Shown here: positions 10,501 through 16,950 of the stretch, in pieces
Layout of the letters: each line of letters opens with the position of its first letter
How positions within the stretch are numbered: the first letter of the stretch is position 1
Assembly: GCA_007095785.1 (NCBI GenBank)
Contig: SFBL01000103.1
Location: forward strand, 1 to 61,126
Origin: Microcystis aeruginosa Ma_SC_T_19800800_S464
GTDB lineage: Bacteria > Cyanobacteriota > Cyanobacteriia > Cyanobacteriales > Microcystaceae
Reading direction: 5' to 3'
Length of the DNA stretch: 61,126 nt
Translations under genes and position numbers: made by a program
Notes under the pieces: generated by a model
What the model saw: only the letters and a program-made list of their open reading frames with translations
The model's database searches: none
What the model was told of the DNA's origin: nothing

Positions 10501-10782
10501 ACTCCGGAGAAAAAACAAGCTTTGTATCGGACTTTCATTGAATATTTACAACAACGTTCCGAGGAGTTAACAGGAGGCAAAGACAATACAGAATATAAAC
10601 GGGAAGATGCAATTATTTTGCAGTTAATCCATAACTATAAGTTGGATAGTGCTGGAGAAATTCCTCTTTCTCCGGTGACGGAAGTGGCTAACCCAGCTTT
10701 AATTATCTGCGGTAATTGTGGACATAAAAACCCGTCCTCGTCTAATTTTTGTTCTAAGTGTGGGGCAAAATTAGTTAAGTAG
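7546..10782 (+). CDS. large tubulin/FtsZ-like GTPase-fold protein with C-terminal zinc ribbon
   Basis: 1078 residues. The N-terminal third has tubulin-superfamily marks: a nucleotide-binding loop GIGGTGNEIL (17-26), an acidic strand end FLVVDTDKDY, and the T4 loop GGTGSG at 175-180. This fits the tubulin-like family Pfam calls Tubulin_2, related to FtsZ-like groups proposed for membrane remodelling. Residues about 510-640 look like a long coiled coil (EKFRRDQEQVWSQNESKRQ). The last 26 residues carry C1055, C1058, C1069 and C1072, a zinc ribbon. It has no signal peptide or membrane segment. It follows rnz by two bases. Biological role unknown; GTP binding is inferred. M10 is an alternative start. 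Confidence 0.8.
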   Translation: MPAAVEEKSMVPTVLVGIGGTGNEILSRLRRLIEESYGSLSNFPIVSFLVVDTDKDYKISNPEAAGSAFKDNEKHWARVSGKQVQEMVSDMDRYPWINSWFPPELERNITSLEAGAGQIRACGRFALFCNYHEIQRKFLDAVRRVKGQENFMLDRYGIKVNNTAINVFTTGSLNGGTGSGMLIDLGYCIRNWLRGESSPLSTAIVPTPEAFAGISVGDRVLANGYAALMELNYFSDYRTEYHQQFSSGLVDEVVSKLPPFDFTYLVGTKNGEGDFKLGQIREMIAQNIFLDMTSDFAPHKRSIRDNIKGSWAQADPGGRGYPKQFMSFGLSTIEIPIAQIRASLSERLAKDLINWWLNDSVILPAQMLDLVRVDILKKMRLSEGELIMDLCADKDRSLIAIISQWINETRQEINKDNWLSCTKQGVNILGNEQGKILQFINDYLTPRVEEFKRNHLLELSPDERLHGDYLKKIYNNRDEIIQRGKKSLEMEFYNILEDRTRGVKFAESFIVSVRQIFTDIAEKFRRDQEQVWSQNESKRQREYDTALAEINDLKDKLHISKKDKMEEYCEQALTGLEGYLMANIQRKTRGAGVEVINRLLEHLNQLESRFNRFRQKLIQSRDLFNLQANQQIDSADALLINGIKLFDRQELNGLYQDFIEQFASGIAGNKNAYDTGMDNLCLPLSEEILKQSSPLWKETRRSDENMRLFDITEIADIRQGDFQQVILNQANQLLQNAPASSRIQQELAACDRLLKIYNNDTDIINNLRIAYQKSRPLIMLNPAVLRGKDAGFTPQLNQNVALIGGRNTSNPAAQKIIPKLREFIANEDDIKPLGDVEKYRLVFVQEIGGFSLRCLEGMRDLRQSYQDWKGEFILAKRAQQMGENRDLPIPVHIQKEPPFWDVFPEDPSIYQLVVTARALKVLFPEVNRVTNEKTIRYEIKTATGLKKVDIATSWEDAVQVLEVKACREDKEKIQSQVTAKLQAAATPEKKQALYRTFIEYLQQRSEELTGGKDNTEYKREDAIILQLIHNYKLDSAGEIPLSPVTEVANPALIICGNCGHKNPSSSNFCSKCGAKLVK

Positions 10783-10787
10783 AAATT

Positions 10788-10990
10788 AGATTTTGGGTTT
10801 GATCCCCCCTGCTCCCCTTGATAAGCTATCCCTTATAGGGATCTTTCTTAACAATTTTTTCAGTAAGCACTCCAACCCTTATCCTGACTTGATTTCAGTT
10901 TTTTCTTTGTCAGTAAGGGTGTCAACAAGGAAAGGACAGCTTGATAAGGGGGGTGCCGATAGGCGGGGGGATCCGCCTTGATGAGGGGGG
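10788..10990. repeat. C-rich dispersed repeat (GATCCCCCCTGC family)
   Basis: GATTTTGGGTTTGATCCCCC at about 10788 onward, then CTTGATAAGCTATCC and ATCTTTCTTAACAA (10817-10853), match sequence at 60796-60899. The first part also matches, inverted, 16655-16690. A second C/G-rich block with TTGATAAGGGGGG follows at about 10940-10990. The short open frame here is repeat-derived. Confidence 0.6.
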
Positions 10991-11032
10991 AATCTGACAA
11001 TTTTTAACACCTACCTAATTTAACAGAAAAAG

Positions 11033-11066
11033 TGTGGGGGTGTTAGCTGGACTAACATACCCCACA
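11033..11066. promoter_or_regulatory. strong inverted repeat upstream of argF
   Basis: TGTGGGG and TGTTAG are mirrored by CTAACA and CCCCACA around a five-base loop (CTGGA), giving a 13-pair stem with a two-base bulge. No T-run follows on either strand, so it is not a normal terminator. It sits about 22 bases upstream of the argF -35 box and could be an operator or part of a mobile repeat. Confidence 0.45.
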
Positions 11067-11087
11067 ATCAAAAATTTTCGGAAGAAA

Positions 11088-11118
11088 TTGCCTAATAGCG
11101 AAAAAACTGGATTATAAT
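11088..11118 (+). promoter_or_regulatory. candidate promoter for argF
   Basis: A perfect TATAAT at 11113-11118 lies 19 bases after a weaker TTGCCT (11088-11093). The start would fall near 11125, about 75 bases before the ATG. Confidence 0.5.
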
Positions 11119-11199
11119 AGGGTCTTTACCCAAGATTTTTGCTAATCGCTAACTGCCATAAAACCCAATCAAAACCCCTGTTTATCGAGAGAAAAACCA

Positions 11200-12126
11200 A
11201 TGGTAGCCACTTTAAAAGGACGAGATGTTTTAAGAATAACCGACATGAGTAGCGAAGAAATCAGCGCCCTACTCAATCTATCGGCACAGCTTAAAGCTGG
11301 CACTCTTAACCCTAGCTGCAAAAAAGTCTTAGGATTGCTATTTTATAAAGCTTCCACCAGGACGCGGGTTTCCTTTACCGTCGCTATGTACCAGTTAGGG
11401 GGACAGGTAATCGATCTTAATCCCAGTGTAACCCAAGTGGGGCGCGGGGAACCCTTAGCCGATACAGCCCGGGTACTCGATCGCTATCTCGATATTCTCG
11501 CAGTTCGCACCTTTAAACAAGAGGATTTAGAAGCTTTTGCTAATTATTCCCGCATCCCGATTATCAACGCTTTAACAGATTTAGAACATCCCTGTCAGAT
11601 ATTAGCCGATTTACAGACTATCCAAGAGACTTTTCAGACTTTACGGGGAATTAACCTCACCTATGTCGGGGATGGTAATAATGTCGCTAATTCTCTCCTC
11701 TTGGGTGGTGCTTTGATGGGGTTAAATGTGCGAGTTGCTTCCCCCGCAAACTATCAACCGGATGGGGAAATTGTCGCCAGCGCCCAAGCTATTGGTGAGA
11801 AAACTGGTAGTAAAATCTTAATTACCGACGATCCCGTTACCGCAGTAAAAGACTCTCAGGTGGTCTATACTGATGTCTGGGCAAGTATGGGACAGGAAAG
11901 CCTCGCTGATGCCCGAATTCCCGTTTTTCAGCCCTACCAAGTCAATGAACAGCTAATGAGTCACGCTGACAAAGACGCGATTATTCTCCATTGTTTACCT
12001 GCTCACCGGGGTGAAGAAATTACCGACGGGGCGATCGAGGGTGTACAATCAAAAGTCTGGGAGCAAGCGGAAAATCGGATGCACGCCCAAAAAGCTTTAA
12101 TGGTCAGTTTATTGGGATTAATCTAG
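11200..12126 (+). CDS. argF: ornithine carbamoyltransferase
   Basis: It joins ornithine and carbamoyl phosphate to make citrulline in arginine synthesis. The 308 residues show the carbamoyl-phosphate site S52-TRTR (in ASTRTRVSFT), the HPCQILADLQT motif, and HCLPAHRGEE near the C-terminus, where the Cys and the LPAHRG segment bind ornithine. The length is normal. It has its own candidate promoter and no operon partner; the region after it is a mobile-element derivative. Confidence 0.96.
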   Translation: MVATLKGRDVLRITDMSSEEISALLNLSAQLKAGTLNPSCKKVLGLLFYKASTRTRVSFTVAMYQLGGQVIDLNPSVTQVGRGEPLADTARVLDRYLDILAVRTFKQEDLEAFANYSRIPIINALTDLEHPCQILADLQTIQETFQTLRGINLTYVGDGNNVANSLLLGGALMGLNVRVASPANYQPDGEIVASAQAIGEKTGSKILITDDPVTAVKDSQVVYTDVWASMGQESLADARIPVFQPYQVNEQLMSHADKDAIILHCLPAHRGEEITDGAIEGVQSKVWEQAENRMHAQKALMVSLLGLI

Positions 12127-12257
12127 CATTTATCATCGGTTCCTGCGGGGGTATGGCGACTCCACTCAAGTGAGAACTGCTAACTGCAATATAGTGTTTT
12201 TAACTTAGTGTCAGCAGAAGTCCCGAAGCGCTTACCTCATGAATGCTGACCAGCATA

Positions 12258-12285
12258 TAGACAACTTTTGTAATTATGTTATAAT
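12258..12285 (+). promoter_or_regulatory. strong promoter inside the IS605-like element
   Basis: TAGACA at 12258-12263 and a perfect TATAAT at 12280-12285 are separated by 16 bases. AGACAA and TTGTCT form an inverted pair across the promoter. Transcription would begin near 12292 and run into the structured region. Confidence 0.55.
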
Positions 12286-12291
12286 TGTCTG

Positions 12292-12620
12292 TAAGAGAAA
12301 GCGGAGATAAAAAGAGTAGCCGAGGTGGGCGAACTTTCCGTTGTATAAAGACTAGACACCTCCAATTCTAATTGGCTAGAATTGCCCCAAAACCCGCTAA
12401 TCGTTATTGTGAGATTATGGCTGGGAGACAAAAAAACCCTACTTATACTCTTTGGGACACAGAGAGTCTGCCTCGGTAATAGGAAACTATTACGCCAGTT
12501 AGTGCCTTCTTTAGGGAAGAGCAAAACCTGCGGAGGCTGAGTAAGACCAAAGCTAAGGAACCACTTGGCGGAGGCATTGGCCTATGAAAGAGGAAGCCCT
12601 CGCTTTTAGCGACGGGTATG
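12292..12620 (+). ncRNA. putative structured RNA (guide-RNA-like) without a tnpB gene
   Basis: Downstream of the promoter, complementary segments occur in order: GAGGTG with CACCTC (about 12322 and 12358), CAATTCTA with TAGAATTG (about 12362-12385, 8 perfect pairs), ACTCT with AGAGT (about 12439-12465), and the final CCCTCGCT/AGCGACGGG stem. No convincing protein is encoded on either strand. This fits a structured RNA of about 325 bases, most likely a TnpB-type omega RNA left in a non-autonomous element, but another ncRNA class is possible. Confidence 0.4.
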
Positions 12621-12676
12621 TCACCGCTAGGATTGATGGTAAGAGCAATCATCAGGGCAGCCTCCACACAAACTAT

Positions 12677-13102
12677 ATGTCAGACACCTCCGCAGTTAAA
12701 CAGTATCTCGCCCATTGGTTTCAATTGGGAAAAAAAGTTATTTGTCCCAAAAACCAAGCTATGCTATTTCCGCTGCCTATCTTCAATGGCGATCGCTATT
12801 CGTCGGAGTTTGAAGATTGTTGGCAAAAAATGCTCGATCCTGAAAGTGGCGATTGTTACCTAGAAGGTACTCAACAAACTATCCAAGACTTACTTTCCCC
12901 TCAATGGGAATTTCATCCCTGCGCTCGTTGTACTATACCTGTACCGATTGAGGTACTGGGCCAATCGGGTTTATCTTGTCCCTGCCATGATTTGACTAAT
13001 TGGCCCAATTTAGAATTACCCCTACCCCATTTACCCGTCAATAGTCAAGAAAATCTCGATCGCATCCGGCAAAGATTGCTAAAAAATTCTTACCCACATT
13101 AA
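12677..13102 (+). CDS. conserved cyanobacterial Cys-rich protein, unknown function
   Basis: 141 residues starting MSDTSAVKQYLAHWFQLGKK. The frame is open back to 12584, but that part lies inside the IS605-like element, so ATG 12677 is chosen. The middle carries a cysteine cluster, CARCTIPVP then LSCPCHDLTNWP, spaced as in a zinc-binding site. No membrane segment or signal is visible. I believe similar proteins occur in other cyanobacteria but cannot name a role. Its upstream region has been replaced or interrupted by the mobile element only about 30 bases away, which may affect its expression. Confidence 0.75.
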   Translation: MSDTSAVKQYLAHWFQLGKKVICPKNQAMLFPLPIFNGDRYSSEFEDCWQKMLDPESGDCYLEGTQQTIQDLLSPQWEFHPCARCTIPVPIEVLGQSGLSCPCHDLTNWPNLELPLPHLPVNSQENLDRIRQRLLKNSYPH

Positions 13103-13113
13103 CCGGATCAAAA

Positions 13114-13135
13114 GAGACGTTAGGAATAACGTCTC
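13114..13135 (-). terminator. terminator of malQ (between convergent genes)
   Basis: GAGACGTT and AACGTCTC pair perfectly around a six-base loop. On the minus strand a T-run follows the stem, so it mainly serves malQ; the plus-strand gene may use the same stem. Confidence 0.7.
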
Positions 13136-13152
13136 GAAAAAAGGATTGAGAT

Positions 13153-14655
13153 TTAACGATTTCTGCCAAAAAGATTAACTAAATCTCGCAATCTGTCGCT
13201 ATATTCCGTCGTTAAAGCTTCCTGACGATAGCGCCATGACCAATTCCCTTCTGCGACACTAGGGGTATTCATACGCGCATCCGATCCTAAACCTAACACA
13301 TCCTGTAACGGTACGATCGCCTGATTAGCCACGGAACTATAGGCAAGTCGAATCAGATCCCAAGCCACTCCCTGACCACTGGGAGCGCCAAGATATTGAT
13401 AAAGTCGCGCTTTTTCGTAGTCATTGGCGTTATCTTGAAACCAGCCCACAGTAGTATTATTATCGTGAGTGCCGGTATAAATCACACAGTTGCGTTCGAC
13501 GTTGAAAGGAAGATAGGGATTACCCGCATCACCCCCAAAAGCAAAGTGGAGAATTTTCATACCGGGGAAGGCAAAGTGATCGCGAAAATCTAGGACTGCT
13601 TGGTCAATATCGCCCAAATCTTCGGCAATAATCGGCAATTTACCCAAACGATCCCGGATGGTATTAAAGAGATCATAACCCGGGGCTTTCAGCCAACGAC
13701 CATTAATAGCGTTTTCCTGGCCAAAAGCCACGGCCCAATAGGCCTCTAATCCGCGAAAATGATCGATACGGATGACATCGACGAGGGAAAGAACCGCTTT
13801 TAAACGGCGTACCCACCAGTCAAAGCCCGTATTTTTGAGATAATCCCAGTTATAAAGAGGATTTCCCCATAATTGACCCGTTGCTGAGAAATAATCCGGG
13901 GGAACCCCTGCCACTTCCAAGGGATTACCGGTTTGGGGATCTAGTCGGAAAACCTGGGGATTTGCCCAAACATCAGCGCTATTATGGGAGACATAAATGG
14001 GGATATCACCGATAATCTCGATACCGAGGGAGTTAGCATAGCGTTTTAGGGCTAACCACTGCTCAAAAAACTCAAATTGCAGGAATTTGTGCAGAAAAAT
14101 CTCCTCTTGTAACTCCTGTTTCGGTGTTTCCAACGCACCCCAATGACGTTCGCGAATTTCTGTCGGCCATTCCATCCATGCTTTACCCTGGTAAGCGTGG
14201 GATAAAGCCATAAATAGGGCGTAATCCTCTAACCAATCAGCATTGCCACCACAAAAGCCGGCGAACTGTTTGTAAAGAATTGTGTCAGAACCCTTGACAA
14301 AATTGCTCGCAGCCTTTCTAAGTAGGGGAATTTTCCAAGCGATCAATTTATCGAAATCCACTTGATCGAGGGGAAAATCGGGAATATCCTCGAAATCTGC
14401 CTCACTAAGCAGGTTTTTTTCCCGAAGAATATCGAGACTAATCAGGAGATGATTGCCAGCAATGGCACTAAAACTCATGTAGGGAGAGTTACCGTACCCT
14501 GTGGGGCCTAAAGGGAGAATTTGCCAGAGTTTTTGACCACTTTGAGCCAAAAAATCGATAAATTGATAGGCTTCCCTACCTAGTTCTCCAATCCCGTAAC
14601 GACCGGGGTGACTGGTGGGATGAAGCAAAATACCGCTACAACGGCTAAAAGCCAT
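13153..14655 (-). CDS. malQ: 4-alpha-glucanotransferase (amylomaltase)
   Basis: It transfers alpha-1,4-glucan segments during glycogen or maltodextrin breakdown. The 500 residues are the normal length of GH77 enzymes. The catalytic region is clear: DVIRIDHFRGLEAYWAV holds the nucleophile Asp, and LPIIAEDLGDI holds the acid/base Glu; GTHDNNTT follows. The N-terminus MAFSRCSGILLHPTSHPGRYGIG is typical. It works in the same store as GlgB encoded about 8 kb upstream. A terminator lies just after it. Confidence 0.96.
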   Translation of the reverse strand: MAFSRCSGILLHPTSHPGRYGIGELGREAYQFIDFLAQSGQKLWQILPLGPTGYGNSPYMSFSAIAGNHLLISLDILREKNLLSEADFEDIPDFPLDQVDFDKLIAWKIPLLRKAASNFVKGSDTILYKQFAGFCGGNADWLEDYALFMALSHAYQGKAWMEWPTEIRERHWGALETPKQELQEEIFLHKFLQFEFFEQWLALKRYANSLGIEIIGDIPIYVSHNSADVWANPQVFRLDPQTGNPLEVAGVPPDYFSATGQLWGNPLYNWDYLKNTGFDWWVRRLKAVLSLVDVIRIDHFRGLEAYWAVAFGQENAINGRWLKAPGYDLFNTIRDRLGKLPIIAEDLGDIDQAVLDFRDHFAFPGMKILHFAFGGDAGNPYLPFNVERNCVIYTGTHDNNTTVGWFQDNANDYEKARLYQYLGAPSGQGVAWDLIRLAYSSVANQAIVPLQDVLGLGSDARMNTPSVAEGNWSWRYRQEALTTEYSDRLRDLVNLFGRNR

Positions 14656-14789
14656 GAAAAAACCCCCTTATCAGTGATTCGGTTAGCAGTTATTACATTG
14701 TTCAAAGCTGAATGCTCACTGCTATCTCCAAGCTAACCCGATCTCGATCGATAACGGCAATACTTAACAACTTTATTAGACCTATAATG

Positions 14790-14845
14790 TAGGGTCTGCT
14801 GAAAAAGTTTGTTGGTGGGGTTAGGGTGTGGGGTTTTATCCATTG
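14790..14845. repeat. Microcystis-type spacer repeat
   Basis: GTAGGGTCTGCTGAAAAAGT followed by TTGTTGGTGGGGTTAGGG is similar to sequence at 29700-29735 (AGGGTTTGCTGAACAAGTTG). It appears to be a dispersed intergenic unit rather than coding sequence. Confidence 0.5.
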
Positions 14846-14909
14846 AGATTTTTTTGTCTTTGCGAGTGGTTCGGTAAGTCTGATCCAGTGATTAGGTTTT
14901 TCAGTATAG

Positions 14910-15401
14910 TTATTTTCTCTCTTGCCAAAACTTTTCAGTTAACAGAGTATCCACATCCTTCGCAAAAGGACAAACATCAGGAAAACTTGTATCAGGATAA
15001 TCCTCGCGCACCGACTCTAAAGCTTCCCCGTAGGATTCCCCAAAGATCCCGACTAGAAAGCTTTTTAAACTCGGTGAGTATTTAAACTCTTTTTTTAACT
15101 CGTTGCGAAAATTCCGGATCTCGATCTCCCATCCCCGATAAGAATCCGGGAGGACGTTGCAAGTACTCAAAGACCTGTTTACTATAAAAGGGACATAACA
15201 CCGTTTTAAGAGATGCTCCAGTAAACGAACCAGAAAACTATGAACCGATTTACGCTGACTAATTCCCAAGGATTCCACCTCCTCGATTAAATTGTCCAGA
15301 TCGATCGCAGCGAAATCTCCGGCTTTTAATCGATCTACTGTTTCGTCGATCCAGAGAGCGAAATCGGTATCGTAGAGCGTTTTCGTGGTTGTTGGTGTCA
15401 T
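14910..15401 (-). CDS. DUF29 family protein
   Basis: 163 residues with the DUF29 pattern: an N-terminal LYDTDFALWIDETVDRLKAG, then DLDNLIEEVESLGISQRKSV, a long helix LVRLLEHLLKR, and a C-terminal YPDTSFPDVCPFAKD. DUF29 is abundant in cyanobacteria and of unknown function, all-helical and probably cytosolic. The frame also allows a GTG start at 15428, but GAGAGGA sits at the right distance before the ATG at 15401, so I use that. The gene is isolated. Confidence 0.9.
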   Translation of the reverse strand: MTPTTTKTLYDTDFALWIDETVDRLKAGDFAAIDLDNLIEEVESLGISQRKSVHSFLVRLLEHLLKRCYVPFIVNRSLSTCNVLPDSYRGWEIEIRNFRNELKKEFKYSPSLKSFLVGIFGESYGEALESVREDYPDTSFPDVCPFAKDVDTLLTEKFWQERK

Positions 15402-15615
15402 GCTCACGTCCTCTCGGTATTCTTTCACTATCCTAGCTCAACCGACTCAAAATTTTTTTAATACTTCCAACTCCTCTAAGATTTCTGAAATCGGCCGTAA
15501 CTCCTCCGCTGCCGCTACATGAACAGATCTAAACTTCTCCGATACACATCTACTACAATAGCCAAAAACCCTTATCCATCAGACGACAGATAATGTGTGA
15601 CTGCACAACAACTTA

Positions 15616-15686
15616 AGCGGGTGAGGGGAATCGAACCCCTATCATTAGCTTGGAAGGCTAGGGTTTTACCACTAAACTACACCCGC
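15616..15686 (-). tRNA. tRNA-Gly (anticodon TCC)
   Basis: On the minus strand a 71-base cloverleaf runs GCGGGTG...CACCCGC plus discriminator, with T-loop GTTCGATTC and anticodon loop CTTCCAA (anticodon TCC, reading GGA/GGG). CCA is not encoded. Confidence 0.96.
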
Positions 15687-15771
15687 ATTTTCTTAGCACT
15701 TTCGTTAGCATAACACGAATTGCCAATTTTTACAAGTAGGGTCTTTCAGCTTGTGAATCGCCTCTAGATGG

Positions 15772-16509
15772 TCATAGATTGCCTAAAAATCCCGATCGCT
15801 CCTTTTTATCCCCGATTTGGCTAAAAGTTTCTTCCACGCGATCGAGGTCTAGTTGGGAGAAATTATCGATCGCCCAGTTGGACACTCTCTGCATAAAATG
15901 GAAGGGATAGGTATGAGCGATTCCCACCACCTGCATTCCCGCTCTTTTTGCCGCTTCGCAACCGACAAAAGTGTCTTCAATCACCAGACATTCCCAAGGT
16001 TGCAACTGTAGATTAAAATTCCAACGATTGAATCTTTCCACGGCCAGTAAATAACCATCTGGTTGAGGTTTACTGGTGCTAATCTCATCACCGGTGACAA
16101 TGACACTAAAGTAATCCCCAAGGCCCACCCGTTGCAAGATTGATTCCACTTCCGAGCGTATTGCTCCCGTCACCAAACCGATTTGTAGATCCCTGGCCTT
16201 AACCCGTTTTAAAAAAGAGTATATCTCCTCATAAATAGGAAGTTTCTCTAATTTTCCTAATCTTTCTCGGTATAAACTGGCTTTTTTGTTAATTAGCTTA
16301 GTCAGATAATCCTCGGTCACTTGACGACCGCGACGGGTGAGAACATCGCGCAAACAGACGCGATCGCTTCTTCCCAGACATAACTCCGCAAATTCCGACC
16401 CTAGGGGCAGCAAATTTTCCCCCAGCAAGATTTCATTGATTAACTCCTGATGGATCGGTTCATCATTGATGATCACCCCATTAAAATCGAACAGAACAGC
16501 CTTTAACAT
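15772..16509 (-). CDS. HAD-superfamily hydrolase, beta-phosphoglucomutase-like, with Asp-to-Asn change
   Basis: 245 residues of HAD subfamily IA. Motif I reads VLFDFNGVIIND: D8 is the nucleophile but position 10, the usual acid/base Asp, is Asn. Motif II is LVTGAIRS, the motif III lysine is in STSKPQPDGY, and motif IV is LVIEDTFVGCEAA. The cap region (about 16-85) resembles phosphoglucomutase and sugar-phosphatase relatives. The D10N change would weaken phosphatase or mutase chemistry, so the substrate is open. The ATG at 16509 is preferred to the TTG one codon earlier. No partner gene is near. Confidence 0.85.
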   Translation of the reverse strand: MLKAVLFDFNGVIINDEPIHQELINEILLGENLLPLGSEFAELCLGRSDRVCLRDVLTRRGRQVTEDYLTKLINKKASLYRERLGKLEKLPIYEEIYSFLKRVKARDLQIGLVTGAIRSEVESILQRVGLGDYFSVIVTGDEISTSKPQPDGYLLAVERFNRWNFNLQLQPWECLVIEDTFVGCEAAKRAGMQVVGIAHTYPFHFMQRVSNWAIDNFSQLDLDRVEETFSQIGDKKERSGFLGNL

Positions 16510-16599
16510 CAATCTTAGACAGAAAAGCTAATAAATACTCACTGTTCTTGATTATACTAAAGTTTTTCGTCGAGGCCGGGTGTGGGGAAGCTAAGACCC

Positions 16600-16690
16600 A
16601 TTTTCCCCCAATCCCCCCCTAAGTCGGGTAGGGTTGATTCATGAATCAACCCTAGGAGCAGGGGGGATCAAAGACAAAATCTATCTTCTA
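16600..16690. repeat. dispersed element with perfect 26-base palindrome
   Basis: A flawless 26-base palindrome at 16629-16654 (half-site TAGGGTTGATTCA) is enclosed by ATCCCCCCCT and AGGGGGGAT arms. The right arm and following AAAGACAAAATC match, inverted, the repeats at 10788 and 60796. The rest of 16510-16950 contains a TATACT-AAAA-AGTATA hairpin (16757-16772) and no supported gene. Confidence 0.7.
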
Positions 16691-16950
16691 TTTAATCAGA
16701 ACCACTTAATTATCGGAACTAAAAAGGCTTATATATATTTCGACACGGATTCCCATTATACTAAAAAGTATAGGTCAAATCGAGGGATTTTGTCAAGTCT
16801 TTTTTGCCATTAATCTATACAATTGCAGAGAACAGGAGACAAAAACGAGTTATTGGCTAGAAAGAGGCGATGGGATGTTATTATTTAAAGCCGATTGCCC
16901 GGAAGCAATGGCAAATAGTATTGGAATAGGCTATTAAAGGAGTGAACCCT

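Larger units (their letters stand above)
12243..12645 (+). mobile_element. transposase-less IS200/IS605-like element with internal promoter
   Basis: The left side has a hairpin ATGCTG-AC-CAGCAT (12243-12256), the right side a hairpin CCCTCGCT-TTT-AGCGACGGG (12597-12616) followed by GTATGTCACC. Subterminal hairpins of this type are the recognition sites of Y1 transposases, and the right hairpin with its ATGTCA boundary recalls the 3' end of TnpB-associated guide RNAs in cyanobacteria. No tnpA or tnpB lies between. The interior contains several short stems and a strong promoter. Exact ends and family are inferred, not proven. Confidence 0.45.

Noticed and set aside
10793-10981. 62-codon plus-strand frame after the tubulin-like gene
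   Set aside because: It consists of the dispersed C-rich repeat family also found at 16.6 and 60.8 kb.
12279-12524. 81-codon minus-strand frame within the IS605-like element
   Set aside because: No recognisable protein; it is antisense to the promoter and structured region, and stems better explain the sequence.
16773-16937. Plus-strand frame ending at a TAA just before panC-cmk
   Set aside because: Open and somewhat protein-like (CPEAMANSIGIGY), but it has no credible start and no recognised family; it may be a gene remnant.
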